Positions 21,527-31,606 of a stretch of DNA of 34,216 nucleotides are shown in pieces; within the stretch, counting starts at the first letter, position 1; each line of letters starts with the position of its first letter. Both the position numbers and the translations under genes were made by a program. This DNA is from Patescibacteria group bacterium (GTDB taxonomy: Bacteria > Patescibacteriota > Patescibacteriia > Buchananbacterales > SURF-54). Location: the NCBI GenBank assembly GCA_018818885.1, contig JAHIRB010000012.1, positions 1-34,216 of the forward strand. Direction: 5' to 3'. Below the pieces are notes generated by a model. That model was not told the origin of the DNA. It ran no database searches and was given only the letters and a program-made list of their open reading frames with translations.

Positions 21527-22522
21527 TTAATACGTTTGTCTTAATGTTGTTTTAATTTCTTCAACAGGCATATCATTTAATTTGCCTGTCATAATAATTC
21601 GAATATTTCTAACTGCGTTACGTTTGGCAAAATAATATGCTAATACAATTTCTGGGCCATAAGCTATGCTTTTTGCTTTTTGCAAGTATCGTATTAAAAA
21701 ATCTTCTAGACTTTTTTCAAAAATATAAAGTAAATCAGATTGGCAATATTTATCACACTGTTCAGATACAATTTTATCGTATTGTTTGCCTAAAATTTTC
21801 ATTAGCTCTTCATTACTTTTTCCATAAACTTCTTCTAAATCAGATGCCTCGATATTTCCACCATATATTAAATTTTGTTTTAATCTATCTTTAGAAAGCT
21901 TTAGGCGTGTTGCTCTTAAAAAACTTAAAATATTTGCTTGGTCAATTAACAATTTATACAAGCCAGTAACAAATTTATTTTTAATCTTTTTAATAAGTTT
22001 ACCTTCTAGTTCAAAAAGTAAATAAGTTAATCGACTATCAATATAATCTGGTTCTGACCTTAGCGCAAACTTTCTATCTGCCTTCAAAATTACTTTTTTT
22101 ATATCATCATCTAGACCTAGATCAATTTTGTTTAAAACAAACTCTTTTAAGTGCTCAGGCTGATAAACTGTTTCATGATCTAGCATTTCATCAACTTCAT
22201 TTATGTTGTGATATTTAGCCTTAAAAAGAATGCGCAGGTTTAAAAAATCTCTTTTTAAATACAAAAACTTAAAGAAATTTTGATCTGGTATTATCTTTTT
22301 TAGCATTCGATACAATTGCTTGTAATCAGCTCTTAAAGCATCGCGATAATTAATAGGTTGAATATCTAAAAGATTATCGGCGTAGTCAGTATCGTTTAAT
22401 ACTTTAAAAGCTGTCTCAAAATCTGGAGCACTTACCATTCTTTCTACATCTGTTGCATCCAAAATATGAGGCTCCAAAGCCCTTATTTTTCCAGTTGCGA
22501 ATGCGTAGTTAGATGCTAACAT
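21527..22522 (-). CDS. ntpC: V/A-type ATPase subunit C (d-type)
   Basis: A 331-residue subunit of the V-ATPase C/d family, which forms the funnel-shaped socket between the rotor ring (K) and the central shaft (D-F). The opening SNYAFATGKIRALEPHILDATDVERM and the helical repeats rich in Leu, Tyr and Asp match the family. Length is close to the usual 330-350. The upstream gap contains an inverted-repeat element, so translational coupling to ntpE has been lost. Confidence 0.9.
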   Translation of the reverse strand: MLASNYAFATGKIRALEPHILDATDVERMVSAPDFETAFKVLNDTDYADNLLDIQPINYRDALRADYKQLYRMLKKIIPDQNFFKFLYLKRDFLNLRILFKAKYHNINEVDEMLDHETVYQPEHLKEFVLNKIDLGLDDDIKKVILKADRKFALRSEPDYIDSRLTYLLFELEGKLIKKIKNKFVTGLYKLLIDQANILSFLRATRLKLSKDRLKQNLIYGGNIEASDLEEVYGKSNEELMKILGKQYDKIVSEQCDKYCQSDLLYIFEKSLEDFLIRYLQKAKSIAYGPEIVLAYYFAKRNAVRNIRIIMTGKLNDMPVEEIKTTLRQTY

Positions 22523-22546
22523 ATAAGTTATTTATTCTTGGGTAAA

Positions 22547-22641
22547 CCCCGTAAATTTATTTATAATTTGAGGTTGTACTTTTTTAATTAGTTTAACTAT
22601 CACCATACTCTAGTCATGATTAATATCAAATTTTTACAGGG
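22547..22641. repeat. MITE-like element between ntpE and ntpC
   Basis: A 95-bp element with ends ccccgtaaa (22547-22555) and tttacaggg (22633-22641), flanked by the direct repeat taaa (22543-22546 and 22642-22645). The end cccTGTAaaaattt resembles that of the element at 26022. The last codons and the stop of ntpE (22634-22636) lie inside its end, so the insertion appears to supply the stop. It carries a 24-codon frame (22532-22606) that I do not regard as a gene. Confidence 0.6.
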
Positions 22642-23200
22642 TAAATAATATTTTTGCAACTTCAACCTCGCTTGAGGCACGCAAATTTTCAACTAAAGCT
22701 TCGAATGTACTGTTGATATCTACTTTTTCTGATTTAAAGATAAATCCTCCTGTACCACTTACTGTATCTTCTGACACATGATACTCTCTGCCAGCTGCAA
22801 TCAAGACTTTTTCTAATTGTTTAGTTTTGCCTTTTACAGAAATTATTTCTCCACCCACGTCTGGTAGTTTTGATATAAGCTTTTGCATTAATGAAATATA
22901 TTCTTTTTCTGATAGATTTTTTAGCTTACCCAAAACTTGATCATAAATAGTGTTTATGATCTTTTGTTTTTTCTTAAGTATTTCAGTTTGGTTTGAGGCT
23001 TTGATTTTAAGCTGAGCTTGTTGTATTTTTTGATCTGCTTTTTTGTTAGCAGTGATGATTATATCTTGAACTTTCTCCTCAACTCTATCGCTCCATCGCT
23101 TTATAACTTTATCAACTTCTTTCTTCCCTTCAGTTTTTGCCTTCTCTGCCTCTCTTTTCGCCTCATCCAAAATGGCCTTTTTTATGTCATCTAGAGCCAT
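22634..23200 (-). CDS. ntpE: V/A-type ATPase subunit E
   Basis: A 188-residue peripheral-stalk subunit. The N-terminal half is a long charged helix (DEAKREAEKAKTEGKKEVDK onward) that forms a coiled coil with subunit H; the C-terminal half is a compact domain that caps the A3B3 head. The length is normal for E. The C-terminus (ILFTL) is encoded partly by the end of an inserted repeat, so its last two residues are probably not ancestral. It starts 18 bp after ntpK. Confidence 0.92.
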   Translation of the reverse strand: MALDDIKKAILDEAKREAEKAKTEGKKEVDKVIKRWSDRVEEKVQDIIITANKKADQKIQQAQLKIKASNQTEILKKKQKIINTIYDQVLGKLKNLSEKEYISLMQKLISKLPDVGGEIISVKGKTKQLEKVLIAAGREYHVSEDTVSGTGGFIFKSEKVDINSTFEALVENLRASSEVEVAKILFTL

Positions 23201-23218
23201 AAATTTTTACTTTGTTTG

Positions 23219-23692
23219 TTAAATCTGAATTCCAAAAATAAACAAAATGCTGATCAAAAGCCCCAAAACTGCATAGGTTTCTACCATAGCCGAAAGAATA
23301 ATTGCTTTACCAGAAGCTTTTGGTTGTTTGGCAACAATGCCACATCCTGCAACTGATACTTTACCCTGAAGCCAGCCAGAAGTTAAGCCAGTAAACGCAA
23401 TTGGCAAAGCTGCAAAAAGAAACTGCCAACCAGTAACTGTCAATAGATCTGGTACAGTACCACCAAGCATTCCAATTTTTTGTAGGATCAAAAATGCTGC
23501 TAAAAATCCGTAAATACCCTGAGTAGCTGGTAAGGCTTCTAAAACTAAAATCTTACCAAACTTTTCTGGGTCTTCGGAAACAACGCCAGCACCAGCTTGA
23601 CCTGTCATACTTACGCCTAAGATTGAACCTATCCCTGCAAAAATTACAGCAACTGCTGAACCAATTATTGCAAGTCCAATTCCAAATGTCAT
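23219..23692 (-). CDS. ntpK: V-type ATPase proteolipid K, probable Na+ type
   Basis: A 157-residue rotor subunit with four membrane helices, a duplicated hairpin as in the 16-kDa proteolipids. The ion-binding glutamate is Glu138 in AMVETYAVLG. In the first hairpin LPATQGIYG gives Leu54, Thr57 and Gln58, and Gln109 stands in GWLQGKVS. These match the Na+ ligands of Enterococcus hirae NtpK (Leu61, Thr64, Gln65, Gln110, Glu139). The pump is therefore predicted to move Na+. A second carboxylate, Glu52, sits two residues before Leu54. Confidence 0.95.
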   Translation of the reverse strand: MTFGIGLAIIGSAVAVIFAGIGSILGVSMTGQAGAGVVSEDPEKFGKILVLEALPATQGIYGFLAAFLILQKIGMLGGTVPDLLTVTGWQFLFAALPIAFTGLTSGWLQGKVSVAGCGIVAKQPKASGKAIILSAMVETYAVLGLLISILFIFGIQI

Positions 23693-23706
23693 AATTTTAT
23701 TCTTAA

Positions 23707-25668
23707 TTAATTAGTTATTTTTATATACTTATTTTCTTTAGAAAACGGAGAAAAGCTTGATCCCCCACCTTCCATAAATTTTGGAAAAAATTCAATATAC
23801 TGCAGCCTACCAGAATGGATAAACGCACCCAAGGCATTAATTCCTAAATTGAAAATGTGTCCACCGATAAAAACAAGTGCTCCTATGAGCCAACCAACAA
23901 ACGGTATTCCCATCACAAGTCCTGTAATTATATTTACTACCATTCCAATGATTCCTGTTGTTAAACCCAGCGCTAACAGACGTGAGTAAGACAAAACATC
24001 AGAAAAGTATCCAACAAAATCATATAATCCCAAAACTCCTAATGGCAAACCAACAAGAAAGTTTTTTGCCAACAATGCCTTTGCAATAACCAGAGCAGCT
24101 ACTAAAGATAATGTTATCCATTTAAAAGTTGGTGCTAATACGCTAGACAATAATCCCATAGAACTTCCTGCAAAAACTAATAGTGATATTATGGTTAATA
24201 TCCATAAACCTGAGGTCATAAGACCTACTTTTGTTTGCCCGTTTTTAATTTTCCACCACGTGTTTACACCAAGACCAAACAATACTTGCACAACACCCAA
24301 AGCTAAAGCGATATAAAATATCATCAAAGGATTTTCTAATGGATTAATTATTTGAAGTGCAGTTAATGGCGCACTGATAAATGCTGGCATAACTGCTAAG
24401 TCTATAGCAAACCAACCACCAGTAAATACTCCTATTATAAATGATGCCACTCCTCCCCAAAACAACACTAAAAATAATTTTTGTGACTGCTTTGGTACTT
24501 TCATTATCTTGATTGCTAAAAGCGAAAACACAGAAAGCATTATGCCATAACCTGCGTCTGTTAAGGCAAGTCCAAAAAACAAGGTAAAGAACGGAGCTAA
24601 AAATGGTGTTGGATCTGGTTCGCCAGAAAGTGGTGCTCCATAAATTCCAGTTACTGATTCAAATGGTTTTGCCCAAGTGTTTTTAAAAATAATTGGTTGG
24701 GCATCGTCTTCTTTAATTGGCAGTTCTTCTATTTCAAAATTTGAAGTAATTTTATTAAGCTCTTCTTTGAGCGGATCAATTAATTTTTCGTCTATCCAAG
24801 CTAAGATAGAAAATGTCTGCCAGGACTGATTTGTTTTTGATAAATTGATTAAGCGGTCTCGTTGCCAATTTAAATGATCAAAATAGATTTTAAAATTCTT
24901 TTGCTGTTTAGAAATTTTTTGTGCTTGCTTTTCTAGTTCTGATAAATCTTTTTCCAACTCATCCAAACGTTTATTTAAATGTGAAACTCGTTCTGTCACC
25001 TTGCATTCAAGTTGTGGTAGTTCTGCTGTTTTAACATTTAACGAATTTAATAGAGAAGTTAATTTTTCTTCATCAATTTCTTTTAAAATAATAACTGCTT
25101 TTACCTCTTTAGGATTTGTTTCCACTTGCCTGATTTCTGTTAGCGGTAGTTTTTTCTGCAGCTCTATTATTAAATTATTGTAAGAACCAATATTTGTTTC
25201 TACCAGCTTGAATGTGTATCCAGAAATAAAATCTTTGCTGCTTGGAATAAAATCTAGTTGATCCCAGCCTGAAATTAGCGCTAGCTCTTGTTTAAAAATA
25301 TCTATTCTGTTATTTACTTCGTTAATTTTACTTTCTAATTCTTGTACGTCTTCAACTACTTTTTTATGGTCAAAACTACTAATAATCTTTTCCACCTCTT
25401 TTTTTGTGATATAAATCTTGGGATTTATTTTTTCGTACAAACTTTTTTTGTTTATGTCGTAGTTAGATAAAAAATCCAAAGCAAATTTTATGCCAGCAAT
25501 TTGATAATCTAATTTGGACATTTCGTCATCTACATTTTGCTTTTCTAATTCCTTATCATCAAAATCAATAATTTCGACAAAACTCAAATCTTGTAGTTTC
25601 TGAATTATTAACTGCTGAAACTTTTTTGAGGCAACTAGATTAATTTTTGCTACTTTTGCTTGTCCCAT
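23707..25668 (-). CDS. ntpI: V/A-type ATPase subunit I (a-type)
   Basis: A 653-residue stator subunit. Residues 1 to about 320 form the cytoplasmic arm with long coiled-coil stretches (LNKRLDELEKDLSELEKQ). The C-terminal half has about seven to eight membrane helices, including FTLFFGLALTDAGYGIMLS, GLYDFVGYFSDVLSYSRLLALGL and HIFNLGINALGAFIHSGRLQYIEFF, the standard family signatures. The arginine in SYSRLLALGL is the expected partner of the K-ring glutamate. It joins the ion channel to the peripheral stalks. Confidence 0.96.
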   Translation of the reverse strand: MGQAKVAKINLVASKKFQQLIIQKLQDLSFVEIIDFDDKELEKQNVDDEMSKLDYQIAGIKFALDFLSNYDINKKSLYEKINPKIYITKKEVEKIISSFDHKKVVEDVQELESKINEVNNRIDIFKQELALISGWDQLDFIPSSKDFISGYTFKLVETNIGSYNNLIIELQKKLPLTEIRQVETNPKEVKAVIILKEIDEEKLTSLLNSLNVKTAELPQLECKVTERVSHLNKRLDELEKDLSELEKQAQKISKQQKNFKIYFDHLNWQRDRLINLSKTNQSWQTFSILAWIDEKLIDPLKEELNKITSNFEIEELPIKEDDAQPIIFKNTWAKPFESVTGIYGAPLSGEPDPTPFLAPFFTLFFGLALTDAGYGIMLSVFSLLAIKIMKVPKQSQKLFLVLFWGGVASFIIGVFTGGWFAIDLAVMPAFISAPLTALQIINPLENPLMIFYIALALGVVQVLFGLGVNTWWKIKNGQTKVGLMTSGLWILTIISLLVFAGSSMGLLSSVLAPTFKWITLSLVAALVIAKALLAKNFLVGLPLGVLGLYDFVGYFSDVLSYSRLLALGLTTGIIGMVVNIITGLVMGIPFVGWLIGALVFIGGHIFNLGINALGAFIHSGRLQYIEFFPKFMEGGGSSFSPFSKENKYIKITN

Positions 25669-25687
25669 AGTTATGTTTTATTTGGTC

Positions 25688-25709
25688 TACCCTAAACGTA
25701 CTGAAGGGT
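25688..25709. repeat. Short palindromic repeat between ntpH and ntpI
   Basis: accct...agggt arms around aaacgtactga. It resembles a worn copy of the CCCTGAGC..CGAAGGG repeat family seen at 27482, 29432 and 32936. It lies directly before the ntpH stop codon. Confidence 0.5.
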
Positions 25710-26020
25710 TATTTTTTTAGCTCATCAAAAACCAGGCCTGCTGCCTGGTTAATCTTGCGTGCTCCTATATTTTCTAAATTTTTTAATTCTTTATCTAAAT
25801 TACTTTTTTCTTCTGCCATGATATTTTGGAGTTTTTTCTTTGCTTCTTCTAAAATTTGTTCAATTTGATCTACTGCTTTTTCGTCTGCTGCATCATAAGA
25901 ATCCTTACCCTTTTTTTCGGCATCCTTGATAGATTTTGTGATTTCTTCTTTAGTTTTGGCAATTAAATCCTGGCCCTCTATTTCTGTGGTTTTTATCTCT
26001 TCTATTGTTGATTTTGACAT
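25709..26020 (-). CDS. V/A-type ATPase subunit H (peripheral stalk)
   Basis: A 103-residue, almost wholly helical and highly charged protein (KDAEKKGKDSYDAADEKAVD). Its size, coiled-coil character and place as first gene before subunit I match the H/G-type stalk subunit (NtpF in the E. hirae nomenclature) that pairs with E. Sequence similarity in this family is low, so the assignment leans on context. Its ATG lies inside the 4-bp target duplication of an inserted repeat: the CATA next to the element contains the start codon. Confidence 0.82.
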   Translation of the reverse strand: MSKSTIEEIKTTEIEGQDLIAKTKEEITKSIKDAEKKGKDSYDAADEKAVDQIEQILEEAKKKLQNIMAEEKSNLDKELKNLENIGARKINQAAGLVFDELKK

Positions 26021-26021
26021 A

Positions 26022-26126
26022 CCCTGTAGTAGAAATTTAATTTATTAGTTTGTATGTTGATTTTTTAGATTGATAACCTCCCCTGTTGTAAACTGAAAAT
26101 ATTCCTATTAAATTTTCACTACAGGG
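26022..26126. repeat. MITE-like element at the start of the V-ATPase operon
   Basis: A 105-bp element whose two 20-bp ends, ccctgtagtagaaatttaat and (inverted) ccctgtagtgaaaatttaat, match at 18 of 20 positions. It is flanked by the direct repeat cata (26018-26021 and 26127-26130). The minus-strand start codon of the first V-ATPase gene lies in one copy of this duplication, and a second ATG lies in the other. No transposase is inside. Confidence 0.8.
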
Positions 26127-26203
26127 CATAGTTTTTGTGTTTTTTTCAAAATTAAAAATCTGACTAAAATTAGACAAATTTCTTAAACCAAAATTGGTTT
26201 ATT

Positions 26204-26233
26204 ATAGTATAAAGTAAAGATTGAGATTGTCAA
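26204..26233 (-). promoter_or_regulatory. Promoter of the V-ATPase operon
   Basis: TTGACA (26228-26233) and TACTAT (26204-26209) are 18 bp apart on the minus strand, with TATAAT at 26201-26206 overlapping. The resulting leader of about 175 nt contains the MITE-like element; without it the leader would be about 68 nt. Confidence 0.72.
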
Positions 26234-26510
26234 GACTCCAGGATTCACAATCACCATACTTCAAGACAATAATCATAAAAATGCAAGGATATTGGCACTT
26301 CTCGCCCCGTCCCGTAAATGTGAGCGCAAGCGAACATTCTTCGGGGTCAAGGGTTACCTTTTTGACGCAGTTATTATACCTTGTTAAAATAATTATGCCA
26401 ATACAATTTTCAGATATTTATCTTAAATTAGAAATAAAACATGCCACCTTTTTAGTTCTGACAAAGTGGCTTGCGCAATAATATCTCCTTTTAGTGATTG
26501 TTACTTTTGA
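26234..26510. other. Gene-free stretch with two hairpins
   Basis: It holds a nested palindrome at 26305-26346 (ccccg/cgggg around aatgt/acatt). On the minus strand a hairpin gccacttt/aaggtggc (26443-26470) followed by a T-rich run probably terminates the carbonic-anhydrase transcript. A plus-strand open frame here lacks any support as a gene. Confidence 0.5.
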
Positions 26511-26954
26511 TTATTCAACAGTAACAATATTAACTTCTAATCCCTTTTGATCCAAATCAGCATAAGCTATAACAATTTCCAAATCCGGAAATTCTGCTTG
26601 CAACTTTTTTTTAGCCTGCATCAAATCTTGTTTGTGAGAATTTTTTTCAACTTCTGTTGACGAAAAAGCATCTCTGCCACCATAGGCACCACAATCTGCA
26701 TGGTTAACTAAAACAATTTTTTTTATCTGATGAAGTCCAACAGAAACTGCTTTGATTTTCTTCTTGATAATACCAAAAAAGGTTTCGTCCAAGATAGACT
26801 TAGCCGCTCCTGGAGCTGTCCAAAGATCAAAATCTTTCAACTCCAAATCATCTTGAAAAAAATTCGAAGTCTCCTTCCAAAAACGAAAGTCAACACACAT
26901 TATTGCAGCTGCCTTGCAGCTATGCTGACCTTTAAAATTAAATGTTGATTTCAT
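26511..26954 (-). CDS. Beta-carbonic-anhydrase-like protein
   Basis: A 147-residue protein with the beta-carbonic-anhydrase pattern. MCVDFRFW supplies Cys20, Asp22 and Arg24, and VNHADCGAYGG supplies His85 and Cys88, so all three zinc ligands and the Asp-Arg pair are present. It is shorter than classical enzymes (about 200 residues), as in compact members of COG0288. It may hydrate CO2 or bind zinc for another purpose. A Shine-Dalgarno (aaggag) lies 7 bases upstream, and the palindrome aagaca-tac-tgtctt (26982-26996) precedes it and may be an operator. It sits between the two ATPase operons. Confidence 0.75.
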   Translation of the reverse strand: MKSTFNFKGQHSCKAAAIMCVDFRFWKETSNFFQDDLELKDFDLWTAPGAAKSILDETFFGIIKKKIKAVSVGLHQIKKIVLVNHADCGAYGGRDAFSSTEVEKNSHKQDLMQAKKKLQAEFPDLEIVIAYADLDQKGLEVNIVTVE

Positions 26955-27006
26955 TTTGTTTCTCCTTGTTTGTACTTGCTAAAGACATACTGTCTTGTTA
27001 TATGAA

Positions 27007-27456
27007 TTAATTATTAGTAGGTGGTTGTGCCCTAATCTTTCTATATTTTTTCTTAACTTTCATTCTTGCTAATTCTTTTTCTAGTTTTGCAGAAAGCGCA
27101 GTGTAATCTACTGCTTCCCTATCTTTTTCTTTCATTACCTTCTTTGCTTTTTCAATTGCCTCTTGAGCGCGAATTTCATCGATTTCTTCAAAACGCTCTG
27201 CAGTATCTGCTAAAACAATTACCTCGTTTCCTTTTCTCACTTCTATAAAACCACCAGAAATTGCAATTGGAAATTCTTCATTGCCTTTTTTGAGTAGTAG
27301 CTCACCTGGCACCAGTGTTGAAACTAGTGGCAAATGATCTACTAAAATAGTTATTTGCCCCATCTTAGTATCTACTGATATTTGGTCTATCTCGTCTTCA
27401 TACACTATTTTCTCTGGAGTAGCAATTTTAAAACTAATTTTATTATCTGCTGACAT
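27007..27456 (-). CDS. atpC: F-type ATP synthase epsilon subunit
   Basis: A 149-residue epsilon subunit. The N-terminal beta-sandwich is clear (SFKIATPEKIVYEDEIDQIS, GQITILVDHLPLVSTL, PIAISGGFIEV). The C-terminal two-helix part (AQEAIEKAKKVMKEKDREAVD) is present, so inhibition of ATP hydrolysis by the extended form is possible. A basic tail, KVKKKYRKIRAQPPTNN, is added. It is the last gene of the F-type operon. Confidence 0.95.
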   Translation of the reverse strand: MSADNKISFKIATPEKIVYEDEIDQISVDTKMGQITILVDHLPLVSTLVPGELLLKKGNEEFPIAISGGFIEVRKGNEVIVLADTAERFEEIDEIRAQEAIEKAKKVMKEKDREAVDYTALSAKLEKELARMKVKKKYRKIRAQPPTNN

Positions 27457-27478
27457 AGTAATTTAGTTTACTCTTTCT

Positions 27479-27629
27479 GTCATCCTGAGCTTGCCGAAGG
27501 ATCTCATATTTTCTAATCAGCATGGTGTGAGATCTGCGCCAGAGGCGTCATGCCAAAGGCAGATTCGCCTCTGGCGAACACCAGCCTTTGGCTGGTCTCC
27601 AGGTATAATATTTAATATTGGTCGAGATG
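27479..27629. repeat. Composite repeat with four tandem mini-hairpins
   Basis: It begins tgtcatcctgagcttgccga and ends ggtcgagatgaca, with the inverted ends tgtcat/atgaca. Inside lie four adjacent hairpins sharing a GCC-nnn-GGC core with loops aga, aaa, tct and ttt: gcgcc-aga-ggcgt (27536-27548), tgcc-aaa-ggca (27551-27561), ttcgcc-tct-ggcgaa (27564-27578) and accagcc-ttt-ggctggt (27580-27596). It fills the 185-bp gap between atpD and atpC. Confidence 0.8.
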
Positions 27630-27641
27630 ACAAAAAATTAT

Positions 27642-29021
<1,380 letters not shown>

Positions 29022-29046
29022 TTATTTAAATTACTAATTACGAATA

Positions 29047-29166
29047 CATACGAATATACAAATTCCTTAATCTTATAAACTTATGATTGCTGTTTTATCT
29101 TTATTCGTATATTTGCCCGCCTTGACGAGCAAGGCGAGGCAGGTATTGATTTGTAATTCGTATATA
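29047..29166. repeat. AT-rich inverted repeat with GC-rich palindrome
   Basis: The ends acgaatatacaaat and atttgtaattcgtata are inverted repeats of each other with few mismatches. In the middle is the GC-rich palindrome gcccgcctt...aaggcgaggcagg. It occupies the whole gap between atpG and atpD. Confidence 0.6.
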
Positions 29167-30075
29167 TTATTCAATTGCTATCATTGAAGTTGAAATTTCT
29201 GCAATCTCTTGAGTAATTCCTGCTTGACGTGCTTGGTTAAAGGCAAGCGTTAAATCGTCAATCATGTCTTCTGCTGCATCTGTTGCGTTTCTCATTGCAA
29301 GCATGCGAGCGGAATGTTCCGAAGCATCTGATTCTAAAATTGCTTGATAAATTTGTATTTCTATCATGCGTGGTAGTAATTGTTTTAAAACTTCGTCTGG
29401 TGTTGGTTCAAAGATATATTCATATTCTTCTCTTGTCCTGAGCTTGTCGAAGGATCTTCCTTTTTCGCCCCCCACATCACCAAGCATTTCGTCTTCGCGC
29501 TCTAAGGGTAGTAATTGTTTAACGCGAGGTACTTGTTTTAAAGATGTAATGTAATCTGTATACGCAATATTAACTTGATCGTAAGTACCTTTCATATATT
29601 CATCAATTACTAGCTTGGCTAAGGGACGTACTTCTTCAATTTTTGCTGTGACATCATATTTTTCAAATTCTGCCTTGGCATGATGTTTATAACGATAAAC
29701 TAATTCTTTTGATTTACTACCAACTAATATTAAATCGATTTTTACTTTTACTTCTTTATCTTTGATGAATTGTACGCATTCTGATACTAATTGACTGTTA
29801 AAACTGCCGCATAATCCTCTGTTTGACGTAACTACAATCATTGCCATTTTTTTGACTTTTCGTTTTTGCAAGATGGGATGCAAACTTTTATCTGTTTTTT
29901 CTGCTAAATTAATGATTGTTTGCCAAGCTAAATCTGAATAACTACGCGATGCTAATACATTATTAACTGCCTTACGCATCTTGGCAGCAGAAACCAATTC
30001 CATAGCCTTGGTAATTTTTTTGGTATTACCAATTGATTTTATTCTTCTTCTAATTTCGCGTGATGCTTGTGGCAT
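29167..30075 (-). CDS. atpG: F-type ATP synthase gamma subunit with repeat-derived insert
   Basis: A 302-residue rotor shaft subunit. The ends are standard: REIRRRIKSIGNTKKITKAMELVSAAKMRK at the start (quoted in pieces elsewhere: RRIKSIGNTKKITKAMELVS) and ARMLAMRNATDAAEDMIDDL near the end, and TSNRGLCGSFN is intact. Residues 207-214 read RSFDKLRT. They are encoded by a dispersed palindromic repeat (29432-29456) that inserted in frame just before YEYIFEPTPDEVL. This stretch is poorly conserved in the family, so function is probably kept. It starts 2 bp after atpA. Confidence 0.95.
   Translation of the reverse strand: MPQASREIRRRIKSIGNTKKITKAMELVSAAKMRKAVNNVLASRSYSDLAWQTIINLAEKTDKSLHPILQKRKVKKMAMIVVTSNRGLCGSFNSQLVSECVQFIKDKEVKVKIDLILVGSKSKELVYRYKHHAKAEFEKYDVTAKIEEVRPLAKLVIDEYMKGTYDQVNIAYTDYITSLKQVPRVKQLLPLEREDEMLGDVGGEKGRSFDKLRTREEYEYIFEPTPDEVLKQLLPRMIEIQIYQAILESDASEHSARMLAMRNATDAAEDMIDDLTLAFNQARQAGITQEIAEISTSMIAIE
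29432..29456. repeat. Dispersed repeat inserted inside atpG
   Basis: tcctgagcttgtcgaaggat differs by one base from tcctgagcttgccgaaggat at 27484. Read through on the minus strand it adds an in-frame RSFDKLRT segment to the gamma subunit. The peptide SFDKLRT is a known trace of this kind of repeat in proteins of many bacteria. Confidence 0.85.
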
Positions 30076-30077
30076 AG

Positions 30078-31595
30078 TTATGTTTGACTAACTTCTTTAG
30101 TTTTTTTGTATTCTGTGATGATTTCTGCCATCTTTTTTCCTAGCGCTTCATCAATATCTTTTTTATCTTTAATTTGTTGATAAATATCTTTATGTTGATT
30201 TCCCAGGTATGAAAGCAAATCTTTTTCAAAAGTTCTTATTTCTTCTACTTTTACATCATCAAGATGACCATTGATAACTGCATACAAAATGGCTACTTGT
30301 TGTTCAACCGGCATTGGCACGTATTGATCTTGCTTTAAAACTTCGGTAATACGTTTTCCTCTCTCAAGCTGTTTTTGTGTTGCTTCGTCTAGGTCTGAAC
30401 CAAACTGCGCAAATGCTGCTAGCTCTCGATATTGAGCGGCTTCTAAACGAAGTTTTCCAGCAACTTTTTTCATGGCTTTAATCTGTGCGGATGACCCTAC
30501 ACGCGAAACTGAAAGCCCGATATTTAATGCTGGCTTTATACCTTGATAAAACAAATCTGTTTCTAAATATATTTGTCCGTCGGTAATTGATATTACGTTT
30601 GTTGGAATATATGCTGATACATCCCCTGCTTGAGTTTCGATAATTGGTAATGCAGTTAAAGACCCACCGCCATTATCTTGATTAAGTTTAGCTGCACGCT
30701 CTAACAGACGAGAATGTAAATAAAAAATATCACCAGGATATGCTTCACGTCCTGGAGGCCTGCGAAGTAGTAAAGAAATTTGTCGGTATGCCCAGGCATG
30801 CTTAGAAAGATCATCATAAACTAAAAGCACATCTTTTCCTTTATCCATAAAATATTCACCCATAGCGCATCCACCATATGGCGCGATATACGAAAGTGAT
30901 GCGGGGTCTGATGCAAACGCAGCTACCACAATTGTATATTTCATTGCTCCTCGCTGTTCAAGTTCATCAATAAGTTTTGCTACTTTTGATTTTTTCTGTC
31001 CAATGGCTACATATATACAAATAACATCTTGATCGTGTTGGTTTAAAATTGTATCAATTGCTAAAGCGGTTTTTCCTGTTTGTCTGTCGCCAATAATTAA
31101 TTCGCGCTGACCTCGGCCAATTGGAATCATCGAATCAACTGCCTTTATTCCAGTTTGTATCGGCGAGTTTACTGGTTCACGCATAATAACACGTGGCGCA
31201 ATTTTTTCAATCGGATAAAAAACATCAGTTTTTATTTCTCCTTTACCATCTAATGCCTCTCCCAAAGGATTGACCACTCTTCCTAAAAGTGATTCACCGA
31301 CAGGAGTTTGTAAAATTTTACCTGTACTTTGCACGCTATCTCCTTCTTTTACTTTTAAATAATCACCTAAAATGACAGCGCCCACAGAATCTTCTTCTAA
31401 ATTTAAGGCCACACCAAAAATATTATTTCCAAAATCCAAGAGTTCCAAACTCATTGCATTAGAAAGCCCAGAAATTTTTGCAATTCCATCACCAATTTCT
31501 AAAACCGTGCCTAGAGTTTGTGTAACTGCTTTAGCTTTGTAACTTTTAATTTGTTCTTTGAGTGACGCTACAATGTGGTCTTTTGTATCTGCCAT
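30078..31595 (-). CDS. atpA: F-type ATP synthase alpha subunit
   Basis: A 505-residue non-catalytic nucleotide-binding subunit. The Walker A motif GDRQTGKT is at 169-176. [26 protein letters not shown] is the usual alpha segment (here cited as [20 protein letters not shown]), and [20 protein letters not shown] contains the helix before the C-terminal bundle. Length and motif order are normal. It forms the alpha3beta3 head and starts 11 bp after atpH. Confidence 0.98.
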   Translation of the reverse strand: MADTKDHIVASLKEQIKSYKAKAVTQTLGTVLEIGDGIAKISGLSNAMSLELLDFGNNIFGVALNLEEDSVGAVILGDYLKVKEGDSVQSTGKILQTPVGESLLGRVVNPLGEALDGKGEIKTDVFYPIEKIAPRVIMREPVNSPIQTGIKAVDSMIPIGRGQRELIIGDRQTGKTALAIDTILNQHDQDVICIYVAIGQKKSKVAKLIDELEQRGAMKYTIVVAAFASDPASLSYIAPYGGCAMGEYFMDKGKDVLLVYDDLSKHAWAYRQISLLLRRPPGREAYPGDIFYLHSRLLERAAKLNQDNGGGSLTALPIIETQAGDVSAYIPTNVISITDGQIYLETDLFYQGIKPALNIGLSVSRVGSSAQIKAMKKVAGKLRLEAAQYRELAAFAQFGSDLDEATQKQLERGKRITEVLKQDQYVPMPVEQQVAILYAVINGHLDDVKVEEIRTFEKDLLSYLGNQHKDIYQQIKDKKDIDEALGKKMAEIITEYKKTKEVSQT

Positions 31596-31606
31596 AAATT
31601 TATGCT

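Noticed and set aside
22532-22606. A 24-residue gene between ntpE and ntpC
   Set aside because: It lies almost wholly within an inverted-repeat element, lacks a ribosome binding site and has no recognisable product.
26221-26481. Plus-strand protein upstream of the V-ATPase promoter
   Set aside because: It crosses a palindromic repeat, has no ribosome binding site and overlaps the minus-strand promoter. Its composition is not protein-like.
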